Shown: positions 1 through 7,933 of the stretch, piece after piece | Numbering within the stretch: the first letter of the stretch is position 1 | Layout: each line of letters starts with the position of its first letter | Source of the DNA: Hamadaea tsunoensis DSM 44101 | GTDB taxonomy: Bacteria; Actinomycetota; Actinomycetes; Mycobacteriales; Micromonosporaceae | Direction of reading: 5' to 3' | Length of the DNA: 64,000 nt | Assembly (NCBI RefSeq): GCF_000428945.1 | Contig: NZ_AUAX01000004.1 | Span: 372,001 to 436,000, forward strand | Made by a program: the position numbers and the translations under genes | Notes under the pieces: model-generated | Database searches by the model: none | What the model saw: only the letters and a program-made list of their open reading frames with translations | What the model was told of the DNA's origin: nothing

Positions 1-270
1 GCTCGGCACTCCCGTGGGCAGGCCGCCACCCGGCAACGGCGGCGTGCTCGGCAGCCCGGGAACACCGGGAACACCGGGGAGGCCCGGCACACCAGGAGCA
101 CTCGGTACGCCGGGCAGGCCCGGAGTCCCCGGCAGGCCTGGCGCGCCGGGAATCGAGGGCGGGGAGACCGGCAGGCCGGGCGGCTGCACGGGCAGCGCCG
201 GGAACAGGATGCCGAGCAGGCCGGTGAGCAGTGCGCCGACCGCGCCGAGAAGACCACCGATGGCGTCCAC
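1..270 (-). CDS. Collagen-like Gly-X-Pro repeat protein, cut by the window edge
   Basis: Read on the minus strand from a GTG at 270, preceded by a good ribosome site (AGAGGTGG at about 278-285). The first 25 residues are hydrophobic ([20 protein letters not shown]) and could be a membrane anchor or signal segment. From about residue 38 the chain is Gly-X-Pro triplets with Leu, Thr or Val in the middle, as in collagen-like proteins. The 3' end lies outside the window. The opposite strand is also open and collagen-like, but that reading ends in an Arg/Pro tail with no membrane segment, so I prefer the minus strand. Function unknown; a surface-exposed or secreted role is inference. Confidence 0.5.
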   Translation of the reverse strand, partial: MDAIGGLLGAVGALLTGLLGILFPALPVQPPGLPVSPPSIPGAPGLPGTPGLPGVPSAPGVPGLPGVPGVPGLPSTPPLPGGGLPTGVPS

Positions 271-546
271 GGGAGCCACCTCTCGCTAGGGGTGCGGGTC
301 GCGGGGTGAGCGGCCCTTCCCGCAATTATGGGATATGTCGGTCAACCCGGAAATCGCCCGGAAGGCGGCATTCAATGCACGATCTTGACGGGCGTCCCCG
401 GTGGGCGACCCTCGCGCGAGCCCGGTACTGTCTCGGCAACCGCAGTCGCACGTCGGGCTTCGTTCGAATGTGGTGACACCGGGACACGCTCAGGTCCCGG
501 TGGAGCATGTTCCGAGTTCGGCATGTTCAGGGTTCGGGGAGGAACT

Positions 547-1602
547 GTGACGCGCGTGTGGCTGGCCGTCGGGGTGGCACTGCTGCTGCTCGGCCTGATA
601 GGAATCGCGCGCCACCTCTACCGCAACTCGCCCCGCCAGCGAAAACTGCGCACCGCCGCGGAGGCGTACGCGGACGGGCTGCGGTTCGCCCGGTCGAGGC
701 AGACCGCCGCCGCGGAGACCGCCGGCCGGGACGCCCTGGCACTGTGGACCGAGATCGGCCCGGCGCCCGCGCTCGGCGTACCCGCGGCGGAACTGGGCCG
801 GCTGCTGACCGAGGCCGGCGCCCACCAGGCCGCGATCACCCAGCTGACCGCCGCCGAGGTGGTCCTCGCCGAACGCGCCCGCGTCGACTCCGCCCGGTTC
901 CGGCCGCAGCTGGCCGCCCTCTACACCACCCGGGCGGCGGCCGAAGCCGAACTCGGCGCGTACGCCGACGCGCTGCGCTACGACGGGCTCGCCCTGCCGA
1001 TCTGGCGCGCGCTGGCCGCCGACGACCCGGTCACCCACGAGCTGCCGCTCTACTCCTGCCTCGCCGGCGAAGCCCGGCACTTCGCCGGCATCGGCCGGGT
1101 CAGCGAAGCCCTCGCCGCCGCGCACGAAGCCCTCGCCGGGCTGCGCTCCATCGTCGACGCCGACGCGTACGGGCGTACCGACCACCGGCGCCGGGCCCGC
1201 ACGGCGATCGGCCGCGTGCTCACCGAACAGGCCGCGTACCTGCTGCTGGCCGACCGGGACGAGCAGGCCCTGCGGACCGCCGAGGAGGCCGAACGCGCCA
1301 CCCTCGCCGACAACGACCGCGACGGGCTCGGCCAGGCGCTGGCGACCAAGGCCGAATGCCTGCTGCGCCTCGACCGGCGTACCGAAGCCGAAGCACCGGC
1401 CCGGGAGGCGCTGAAGATCGCCCGCCTGCGGGTCGACGCCCGCGGCGACGTCGCGCGGGCGGCAGTGCTGGTCGCCGGGGCGCTGGGCCGCGGCGACGAG
1501 GCGTACCTGCTGGCCGGCGAGGCGGTCGAGATCTACGAGGTGCTCGGCGGCCGCCATCTCGCCGACCTCGACGTCGCGCGCGACCTGCTCAAGTCGCTCT
1601 AA
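547..1602 (+). CDS. Membrane-anchored TPR-type repeat protein
   Basis: The 351-residue protein starts at GTG 547, 3 bases after a GGGGAGGAA ribosome site; the open frame extends upstream but has no good site. Residues 4-22 (VWLAVGVALLLLGLIGIARH) form one membrane helix, followed by a basic stretch. The rest is Ala/Leu/Glu-rich helical hairpins of about 35-40 residues (for example around EAYADGLRFARSR and AYADALRYDGLAL), the pattern of tetratricopeptide repeats. Such proteins are usually docking platforms. No catalytic motif is visible and no partner gene is adjacent. The next gene is convergent. Confidence 0.7.
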   Translation: MTRVWLAVGVALLLLGLIGIARHLYRNSPRQRKLRTAAEAYADGLRFARSRQTAAAETAGRDALALWTEIGPAPALGVPAAELGRLLTEAGAHQAAITQLTAAEVVLAERARVDSARFRPQLAALYTTRAAAEAELGAYADALRYDGLALPIWRALAADDPVTHELPLYSCLAGEARHFAGIGRVSEALAAAHEALAGLRSIVDADAYGRTDHRRRARTAIGRVLTEQAAYLLLADRDEQALRTAEEAERATLADNDRDGLGQALATKAECLLRLDRRTEAEAPAREALKIARLRVDARGDVARAAVLVAGALGRGDEAYLLAGEAVEIYEVLGGRHLADLDVARDLLKSL

Positions 1603-1612
1603 ACCCGTCCCT

Positions 1613-2242
1613 CTACAGCTGGATCGCCGGGTGGCGCGGGTCGTCGACGCGTACCACCACGTCGGCGGCCGCCTGCGGGTCCGCCTCCTCCTCATACCGG
1701 GCGTACGCCGGCAGCCGCCACCGCTCCTCGTCGGCCGTCCGGCGGGCGAGCGCGCTCGCCGACAGGTGCAGGTGCACGGTGAGGTCGAACGGCAGCCAGC
1801 GGCCGAGCAGCAGCGTCCCGTCGACGATCACGACCGACCCCTCGGCCAGCGTCGTGTAGGGCGCCCGGGTCGCCCGGTCCGTCACGGTGTTCCACAGGGT
1901 CGGCAGTACGCGGCCGGAGCCGCCCGGTTCGAGCGGGTCGAGGACTTCGCGCAGCAGCCCGCCGGAGTCGAGCCAGTCGTCGTAGAACGAGTCCGGGTCG
2001 GTACGCCCCCGCTCGTACCGCAGCGACGCCGGCCGCAGGAAATCGGCGGTTCCGATACGCAGGACGGCGCGCCCGCGTACGCGCAGGGGTTCGACGAGAG
2101 CGTCGGCGAGCGTGCCGGGGCCGGCCGCGGGAGCGCCGTCGATCGCGATCCGGGGCCACGGTGCCGCCAGGGCGTCGATCCGCTCGACCAGCTCCCCGGC
2201 GAGGACGGCGGGGGAGACGGGCCGGAAGCGGGCGGCAGGCAC
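1613..2242 (-). CDS. Uridine kinase-like P-loop protein with degenerate Walker A
   Basis: The 209-residue protein begins at GTG 2242. It has the fold pattern of uridine kinase/phosphoribulokinase relatives: a strand RIAIDG followed by the loop at residues 36-44, then VLRIGTADFLRP, then SVVIVDGTLLL as the second core strand, then an HLHLS segment. Family members need GxxxxGK(S/T) for ATP binding. Here the loop reads GAPAAGPGT, with neither the Lys nor the following Ser/Thr in place. It may have lost kinase activity or use a different nucleotide contact. It stands alone between convergent and divergent neighbours. Confidence 0.55.
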   Translation of the reverse strand: MPAARFRPVSPAVLAGELVERIDALAAPWPRIAIDGAPAAGPGTLADALVEPLRVRGRAVLRIGTADFLRPASLRYERGRTDPDSFYDDWLDSGGLLREVLDPLEPGGSGRVLPTLWNTVTDRATRAPYTTLAEGSVVIVDGTLLLGRWLPFDLTVHLHLSASALARRTADEERWRLPAYARYEEEADPQAAADVVVRVDDPRHPAIQL

Positions 2243-2310
2243 AAGATCGAGCTTAAAGCGCCCGCCGGTTCCCCATGCCCGCGGGCCGCAACGGTGACAG
2301 ACTCTCCCGC

Positions 2311-3564
2311 ATGGAGACGGACCAGATCGTGATCGTCGGCGCGGCCCTCGCCGGCGCCAAGGCGGCCGAGGCGCTGCGCGAGGCCGGGTTCACTGGGAAG
2401 ATCGCCCTGATCGGCGCGGAGAACGAGCTGCCCTACGAGCGGCCGCCGCTGTCCAAGGGCTACCTGCTGGGCAAGGATCCCCGCGAGGGCGGCCAGGTCC
2501 ACGACGCCGACTGGTACGCCGCCCAGCACGTCGATCTCCATTTGGGCCGCACGGCGACCACTCTGGACACCGCGGCGCACACGGTGACGCTGGACGACGG
2601 AACCACGCTGCCGTACACGAAGGCGTTGCTGGCGACGGGGTCGCGCGTACGCACACTCGACATCGGCGGGATCGACAACGCGGGGGTGTACAGCCTGCGT
2701 ACGGTCGCCGACGCGGACAGACTCAAGGCCGTGCTGAAGCGGGACACCCAGGTGGTCGTCGTCGGTGCGGGCTGGATCGGGCTGGAGACCGCGGCCGCCG
2801 CCCGCGAGCACGGCTGCACGGTGCACGTCGTCGAGGTCGAACCACTGCCCCTGCTGCGGGTCCTCGGCGACGAGGTGGCGGCGATGTTCCGCGACCTGCA
2901 CCAGGCCCACGGCGTCACCTTCCATTTCGGCGTCGGCGTACGCGAGTTCGGCGGTCTCGACGGCCGCGTGACCGACGTGGTCCTCGAGAACGGCGTCGAG
3001 ATCCCGGCCGACGTGGTGATCGTCGGCGTCGGCATCCGCCCCGCGACCGAGCTCGCCGAGGCGGCCGGCCTGACGATCGACAACGGGGTGGCCGTCGACG
3101 AGATGCTGCGTACCAGTGACCCGGACGTGTACGCGTGCGGCGACGTCGCCTCGTGGCCGAGCAAGCTGACCGGTACCCGGCTGCGGGTCGAGCACTGGGG
3201 CAACGCGCTCAAGGGCGGCCCGGCGGCGGCGAAGAACATGATCGGCCCCGGCGAGCCGTACGACCCGGTGCCCTACTTCTTCTCCGACCAGTACGACCTC
3301 GGCATGGAGTACGCCGGCTGGGCCGCCCGGCACGGCTACGACCAGATCGTGACCCGGGGCGATCTGGCGGTGGCCGACGGCAAGGCGCCCGAATGCGTGG
3401 TCTTCTGGGTACGCAACGGCTGCGTCCTGGCCGGCATGAACATCAACGTCTGGGACGTGCAGGACGACATCCAAGCCCTGGTCCGGGCCGGTTACGAGGG
3501 CAAACCGGTCGACCTCGGCCGGCTCGCCGATCCGCAGGTGCCGCTGGGGGAGCTGCTGACCTGA
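2311..3564 (+). CDS. FAD/NAD(P)H-dependent ferredoxin-reductase-type oxidoreductase
   Basis: The 417-residue flavoprotein starts at ATG 2311; an in-frame GTG at 2275 adds 12 unlikely residues. The FAD-binding Rossmann motif VGAALAGAKAAE lies at residues 9-20, and ERPPLSKGYL follows as in rhodocoxin/putidaredoxin reductases. The NAD(P) motif VVVGAGWIGLE is near residue 150. The second FAD motif YACGDVASW is near residue 272, and a C-terminal reductase domain follows. Family members pass electrons from NAD(P)H to a ferredoxin feeding P450s or oxygenases. No ferredoxin or P450 gene is adjacent, so the partner is unknown. Confidence 0.85.
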   Translation: METDQIVIVGAALAGAKAAEALREAGFTGKIALIGAENELPYERPPLSKGYLLGKDPREGGQVHDADWYAAQHVDLHLGRTATTLDTAAHTVTLDDGTTLPYTKALLATGSRVRTLDIGGIDNAGVYSLRTVADADRLKAVLKRDTQVVVVGAGWIGLETAAAAREHGCTVHVVEVEPLPLLRVLGDEVAAMFRDLHQAHGVTFHFGVGVREFGGLDGRVTDVVLENGVEIPADVVIVGVGIRPATELAEAAGLTIDNGVAVDEMLRTSDPDVYACGDVASWPSKLTGTRLRVEHWGNALKGGPAAAKNMIGPGEPYDPVPYFFSDQYDLGMEYAGWAARHGYDQIVTRGDLAVADGKAPECVVFWVRNGCVLAGMNINVWDVQDDIQALVRAGYEGKPVDLGRLADPQVPLGELLT

Positions 3565-3655
3565 TCTTCGGGACGGGTTTGCCTGATTTACCCGCATCGG
3601 CCGGACCGCTGTGTATACCGTCCCTGTAGGTGTAAGACACCACCAGGGGGACGAA

Positions 3656-4447
3656 ATGGACATCGGATCTGCCTTGACGGACATGTGGCGCTCGGTGCTG
3701 CTCTTCATACCGAAGGCACTCGGGTTCATCGTGATCATGTTCGTCGGCTGGCTCATCGCCCGGGCGCTGCGCAGCCTCGTCCAGAAGCTGCTGGTACGCC
3801 TGCACTTCGACAGCGCGGTCGAGCGGGGACCCGTCGCGCGGGCGATGTCGGGAAGCAAGTACACACCGTCGGTGATCGTCGGTCTGCTGGTCTACTGGGC
3901 CGTCCTGCTGTTCACGTTGCAGCTGGGCTTCGGCCTGTGGGGCCCGAACGCGGTCTCCGACCTGATCCAGGGCATCGTGGCCTGGCTGCCGCGCGCCGTC
4001 GTGGCCATCGTGATCATGGTCGTGGCCATCGCGATCGCGAACGCGGTCCGCGACCTGATCAGCAACGCCCTGTCCGGGCTGTCCTACAGCCGGATCCTGG
4101 CGAACGTCGCGTTCGCCTTCATCCTGGGCCTGGGCATCATCGCCGCGCTCAACCAGATCGGCGTGGCCACCGCCATCACGACGCCGCTGCTCGTGGCGAC
4201 GCTCGCGACCGCGGCCGGCATCCTGATCGTCGGCGTCGGCGGCGGCCTCATCAAGCCGATGCAGGACCGCTGGGAACGGGCTCTCAACCGCGTCGAGAAC
4301 GAATCCGCCTCGATCAAGGACCACGTCTCGGCGCACGCGGCCGGCATGCGCGACGCCGAACAGGCGTACGCGGGGCAGGAGAAGACCAAGGAGATGACGG
4401 GTGCGGCGGCCGAGGCGGCCCGCGAACAGCACCCGATGGGAAGCTGA
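3656..4447 (+). CDS. MscS-related membrane protein with conserved TM-helix repeats
   Basis: The 263-residue protein starts at ATG 3656, six bases after AGGGGG. It has about five hydrophobic helices: residues 15-35 (FIPKALGFIVIMFVGWLIA), the segment around VGLLVYWAVLLFTLQLGFGL, AVVAIVIMVVAIAIANAV, ILANVAFAFILGLGIIAAL, and LLVATLATAAGILIVGVG. The tail is charged and alanine-rich. This matches small membrane proteins annotated as mechanosensitive-channel-family or TM-helix-repeat proteins. It lacks the full MscS beta domain, so channel activity is inference. A GC hairpin after the stop probably ends transcription. Confidence 0.75.
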   Translation: MDIGSALTDMWRSVLLFIPKALGFIVIMFVGWLIARALRSLVQKLLVRLHFDSAVERGPVARAMSGSKYTPSVIVGLLVYWAVLLFTLQLGFGLWGPNAVSDLIQGIVAWLPRAVVAIVIMVVAIAIANAVRDLISNALSGLSYSRILANVAFAFILGLGIIAALNQIGVATAITTPLLVATLATAAGILIVGVGGGLIKPMQDRWERALNRVENESASIKDHVSAHAAGMRDAEQAYAGQEKTKEMTGAAAEAAREQHPMGS

Positions 4448-4450
4448 GTC

Positions 4451-4639
4451 CTAGGGTTCGGGCGGGCCGTCCATTGGGCGGTCCGCCCTTTCGTAGTGCC
4501 GGTACTCCTCGTCATCTTTCCACTGGACGACGAAGATAATGATCATCACGGTCAGCGGCAGGCAGCCGAAGAACACGACGTCGAAAGAGTTGGCGCCGAC
4601 CAGCCAGCGGGTCGCGTAGACCTCGCCGTTCAGCGCCAC
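4451..4639 (-). CDS. Small single-helix membrane protein
   Basis: A 62-residue frame from GTG 4639 to TAG 4451. The centre is hydrophobic (FDVVFFGCLPLTVMIIIFVV), followed by an acidic cytoplasmic tail (WKDDEEYRHYERAD). No good ribosome site precedes the GTG. The frame stays open upstream (Pro/Ala-rich) with no ATG or GTG in the right place, and a nearby ATG at 4731 is in another frame and stops early. A sequence frameshift or a non-standard start is possible. Function unknown. Confidence 0.45.
   Translation of the reverse strand: MALNGEVYATRWLVGANSFDVVFFGCLPLTVMIIIFVVQWKDDEEYRHYERADRPMDGPPEP
4460..4488. terminator. GC hairpin between convergent genes
   Basis: Left arm 4460-4472 and right arm 4477-4488 form a stem of about 12 bp with one mismatch, one G-U pair and a 4-base loop, followed by TTTCG on the plus strand. 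It lies 12 bases after the stop of the membrane-protein gene. It also underlies the last codons of the small minus-strand gene, so it may serve both directions. Confidence 0.5.
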
Positions 4640-4758
4640 GAAGTCAGGCGGACCAGGAAAGGCGGCAGCCGGTACAGGCGCGGCCGTGGCACGGTCGACC
4701 GATGCCGGCCGGTCCCGGGTTCGGCGCTCATGGCGGCGAGCGTACCGGCCGGGGCAGG

Positions 4759-5088
4759 TCAGGCGGTCGGCAGGTAGCCGAACTGCCGGGCGAGCCAGCC
4801 CACCGACGCGAGGCGCAAACGCAGCCAGTGCGTCGTCTCCGGGGCCACGTTGGGCCAGTCCCAGCCGGCCGCCACGGTGACGACGCCGCGCGCGTACCCG
4901 GCCAGGTCGCCGGGGTGGATCTCGCCGACGCCGGGGCTGAGCGTGTCGCGTACGGCGGCGGCGTGCTGGTCGACCATCGCGACCAGGCCGGGCGGGGGAG
5001 CCGGGTCGGAGGCCTCGCGGTCGACGACGGCGAGGAACGCCGCGGGTTCCGGGGCGAGCTGCGCGGCCAGTTCCGTCACCATCCTCAT
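4759..5088 (-). CDS. Small conserved protein (DUF6401-like)
   Basis: The 109-residue protein starts at ATG 5088; a longer open frame upstream to 5244 looks non-coding. It contains VDQHAAAVRDTL near the middle and ends LASVGWLARQFGYLPTA, with Trp-rich stretches (GWDWPNVAPETTHWL). From memory this resembles the short actinobacterial DUF6401 family sometimes found near natural-product clusters. No such cluster is visible here and the assignment is tentative. No membrane segment or catalytic motif is seen. Confidence 0.6.
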   Translation of the reverse strand: MRMVTELAAQLAPEPAAFLAVVDREASDPAPPPGLVAMVDQHAAAVRDTLSPGVGEIHPGDLAGYARGVVTVAAGWDWPNVAPETTHWLRLRLASVGWLARQFGYLPTA

Positions 5089-5193
5089 GACGGGCCAGGC
5101 TACGTCGGCCCGGCCGCGCTCTGCTACACATTCCGGCCCGATGTGGCCGAAGGCGCTAGACAACCATGGTCCTTCCCGGCACGCTGTCCGGTT

Positions 5194-6621
5194 GTGCCGG
5201 AATCGCTGCCGCAGCAACTCATCCGCACCCGTCGCTTCGGGCAATCACCCTCCGTGATGACGTCGGAACCCTCCGATGTCGCCTACTCCTCACCGCAGGG
5301 GAACCGTCGGCTCGTCGTGCGTACCGACGACTCCGGCGTCGACCTCTGGCACGTCCCCCACCACACTTTCCGGTACGCGTCCGCGGGCCGCCCCATCCCC
5401 GTCGTGACGATGCGGCTGACGGATCCCGCCGTCGAGGTGCACTGGGATCCCGAGTTCCCCTACATCCCGGCGGCCGGCTGGGACGACCACGGCCCGTACG
5501 CCGTCGTGCAGACCCGCGACCAGCGCCGCCTGCGCATCCTCGCGATCGAAGACGACGGCACGACCCGGATCCTCGCCGAGGACACCGACCCCTGCTGGAC
5601 GACCGTGGTGCCCGGCCTGCCCGCGCGTACGCCGTCCGGGGCACTGCTGTGGCACGCCGGACGCCGGCTGACCGTCGACGGGACACCCGTGACACCGGAC
5701 GGGCTGTTCGTCAAGGAAGTGACCGGCGTCGACGGGGAGACCGTGCACTTCACCGGCTGGTCCGACCCGACGGCCCTGCGGGGCTGGAGCTACTCCCCGG
5801 GATCGGGGACTGCTTTACGCGTACTCGCGGAAAAGGAGCGAGAGGCGCCGGTGCTGGAGTTGCGCCGGGAGCGCTTGGTGCTCGGACCTCGGGCGCTGCG
5901 CGCGCACCTGTTCCTGCCTTCCTGGCATCGCGGCGAGCGACTGCCCGTGCTCCTCGACCCGTACGCGGGCCCCAGCCGCCAGCGGGTCACGGACGCCTTC
6001 GACTGGCACGACCCGGTCTCCCAATGGTTCGCCGAAGCGGGTTTCGCCGTCCTCGTCACCGACGGCGCCGGTACGCCCGGCCGGGGACCGGCGTGGGAAC
6101 GGGAGATCCACGGCGACCTCCTCGGCCCGGTCCTCGCCGACCAGATCTCAGCCTTGGAGTGCGTTGCCTCGATGTACCCGTTCCTCGATCGACAGCGAGT
6201 CGGGATTCGGGGATGGTCCTTCGGCGGCACGCTCGCCTTGTACGCGGTGCTGCGTCGGCCGGACCTGTTCCACGCGGCGGTCGCGGGCGCCCCGATCACC
6301 GACCAGCGAACGTTCCACGCCTACGTCCGCGAACGCCACCTCGGGCATCCCGCCACCTTCCCGGACCGGTACGCGGCCGCGGACCTGGTCGCGCTCGCGC
6401 CGGAGCTACGGCGGCCGTTGCTGCTCATGCACGGGACCGAGGACACGACAGTGCATCCGTCCAACACGGAACGCATGGCGGCGGCGCTGCGGTCGGCGGG
6501 CATCGAACACGAGGTGTCGATGATCGAAGGGATGGGACATTCGGTCATCGGCCTGGCCGGCAGCGAAGGGGTACTCGAACAGCAGCTCGCCTTCCTCCAG
6601 CGCACTTGCTTAGGAGGCTGA
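5194..6621 (+). CDS. Prolyl-oligopeptidase-family (S9) peptidase with shortened propeller
   Basis: GTG 5194 is chosen because the first residues (PESLPQQLIRTRRFGQSP) match the conserved start of actinobacterial S9/DPP4-like peptidases; ATG 5257 is an alternative. The product has 475 residues, while relatives usually have 600-700. After the N-terminal signature the sequence jumps to a late propeller blade (QGNRRLVVRTDDSGVDLW), so roughly 150-200 residues of propeller seem missing. The alpha/beta-hydrolase domain is complete: Ser in GWSFGG (about 341), Asp in GTEDTT (about 416), His in MGHSV (about 449). It may still cleave peptides, with altered substrate gating. Confidence 0.8.
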   Translation: MPESLPQQLIRTRRFGQSPSVMTSEPSDVAYSSPQGNRRLVVRTDDSGVDLWHVPHHTFRYASAGRPIPVVTMRLTDPAVEVHWDPEFPYIPAAGWDDHGPYAVVQTRDQRRLRILAIEDDGTTRILAEDTDPCWTTVVPGLPARTPSGALLWHAGRRLTVDGTPVTPDGLFVKEVTGVDGETVHFTGWSDPTALRGWSYSPGSGTALRVLAEKEREAPVLELRRERLVLGPRALRAHLFLPSWHRGERLPVLLDPYAGPSRQRVTDAFDWHDPVSQWFAEAGFAVLVTDGAGTPGRGPAWEREIHGDLLGPVLADQISALECVASMYPFLDRQRVGIRGWSFGGTLALYAVLRRPDLFHAAVAGAPITDQRTFHAYVRERHLGHPATFPDRYAAADLVALAPELRRPLLLMHGTEDTTVHPSNTERMAAALRSAGIEHEVSMIEGMGHSVIGLAGSEGVLEQQLAFLQRTCLGG

Positions 6622-6624
6622 CGG

Positions 6625-6813
6625 GTGGGGCGTGAAGGAAATGATCCGCGGATGGCCGCGCGGGTGCCGATCCGCGAAGGACAAGCCTTCCTCCGCCTGG
6701 CAATGGGCGAGCCGGAGTTCGCCGGACTGCTGGAGGTGGACGAGATGCTGCGCATGGCCGTGGAGTTCCTGCCGGCCTTCCACGACGAACTCGACTGTCT
6801 CCCTCGGGCTTGA
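6625..6813 (+). CDS. Small protein translationally coupled to the peptidase gene
   Basis: The 62-residue frame starts at GTG 6625, three bases after the peptidase stop. A perfect AGGAGG at 6612-6617, inside the peptidase's last codons, lies 7 bases before the start, which argues for real, coupled translation. The product (REGQAFLRLAMGEPEFAGLL, then EVDEMLRMAVEFLPAFHDEL) is an amphipathic helical protein without a recognisable family. The mobile-element zone begins immediately downstream. Confidence 0.6.
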   Translation: MGREGNDPRMAARVPIREGQAFLRLAMGEPEFAGLLEVDEMLRMAVEFLPAFHDELDCLPRA

Positions 6814-6862
6814 ATCTCGTATCAGGTACGGGTCTACCGTGGGGTGTCCCGAACGGAAACGT

Positions 6863-6997
6863 TCAGGACGCGTGCCACCGCGTCACGCTAAGCGTGACCG
6901 AAGTATCCGATACTGCGATCACGCGCAATAGCGCAAGTCGCTCCGGGGTCTCTTCCCTCCTATTCGTTGACACACAGACAAGCTGGCCAACCCTTAG
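6863..6997 (-). pseudogene. 3' fragment of a gene interrupted by the IS element
   Basis: Read on the minus strand, this piece continues the frame of the 8566-9077 fragment when 6998-8565 and one CTTAG copy are removed. It adds about 45 codons (RVGQLVCVSTNRREETP, then RLALLRVIAVSDTSVTLSV) to a TGA at 6863-6865. The LVCV...LALLRV...VTLSV pattern is the usual C-terminus of actinobacterial secreted or membrane proteins of this kind. The fragment has no start of its own. Confidence 0.75.
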
Positions 6998-7072
6998 TGA
7001 GTGTTTGAGAAGTTCTCATGACGCTTCGCGTGTCGTGGTCGCATGTCGTAGTGGATCGTCCATAGTGGTCGG

Positions 7073-7912
7073 ATGCCGCGCGAGCGTCGCTACCCCTCCG
7101 ACCTGACCGACGCCCAGTGGGCGCTGATCGAACCACAGCTGCCGCCCCCGCGCACAGGCGGGCGGCCCGAGAAACACCGACGCCGTGACATCGTCGACGC
7201 CATCTTGTATGTGGTCCGCACCGGCTGCTCGTGGCGGCAGCTGCCGGTCGACTTCCCGCCGTGGCCGACCGTGTACTGGTACTTCGTGCGCTGGGAGGAA
7301 GACAACCTCACCGAACGGATGCTGGCGGTCTTGCGCCGACGGGTACGCGCTGCCCAGGGCCGCAACGAGGAACCGTCGGCAGGGATCATCGACTCCCAGA
7401 GCGTCAAAGGCGCCGACACCGTGCCGCGCAAGACCCGCGGCTACGACGCAGGCAAGAAGATCAACGGCCGCAAGCGGTTCATCGTCACCGACACCCTCGG
7501 CCTGCTGCTGATCGTGTGCGTGATGGCTGCGTCCGTGCAAGACCGCGACGGCGCCAAGACCACCCTGCTAAGCCTGTACCTGTTCACCCCGGTCCGGTTC
7601 GTCTACGCCGACGCAGGCTTCGCCGGAATGCTGGTCGACTGGTGCCGGCGCATCCTGCACACGGTGCTTGAGGTGGTACGTAAGGCGCCCGGCCAGAAGG
7701 GGTTCGCCGTCATCCCGCGCCGCTGGGTGGTGGAGCGGTCCCTGGCGTGGCTGACCGCCCACCGGCGGCTGGCCCGCGACTACGAACGCCATCCAGCCAC
7801 CTCCGAAGCGATGATCCGCTGGGCCGCGATCAACGGCATGGTCCGTCGCCTGTCCCGCGGCAAACCCGCCACCCGTCAACGGGCCTGGACGCTCGATGAT
7901 CTCAGGATGTGA
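7073..7912 (+). CDS. IS5-family DDE transposase
   Basis: The 279-residue protein is full length for its group. The N-terminal domain (DLTDAQWALIEPQLP, then RRDIVDAILYVVRTGCSWR) is the usual DUF4096-type DNA-binding part. Catalytic acids: Asp in IIDSQSVKGAD (about residue 105), Asp in VYADAGFAG (about 180), Glu in WVVERSLAWL (about 223). No frameshift or stop is seen. It would catalyse cut-and-paste movement of the surrounding element between its 15-bp ends. A short GTGAAT...ATTCAC hairpin follows the stop, between it and the passenger gene. Confidence 0.93.
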   Translation: MPRERRYPSDLTDAQWALIEPQLPPPRTGGRPEKHRRRDIVDAILYVVRTGCSWRQLPVDFPPWPTVYWYFVRWEEDNLTERMLAVLRRRVRAAQGRNEEPSAGIIDSQSVKGADTVPRKTRGYDAGKKINGRKRFIVTDTLGLLLIVCVMAASVQDRDGAKTTLLSLYLFTPVRFVYADAGFAGMLVDWCRRILHTVLEVVRKAPGQKGFAVIPRRWVVERSLAWLTAHRRLARDYERHPATSEAMIRWAAINGMVRRLSRGKPATRQRAWTLDDLRM

Positions 7913-7933
7913 ATCGCAGCAGCCCAAAGGCAT

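Noticed and set aside
14-289. Plus-strand collagen-like frame
   Set aside because: The opposite strand explains the repeats better, having a start with ribosome site and a membrane segment. The plus frame ends in an implausible Arg/Pro tail.
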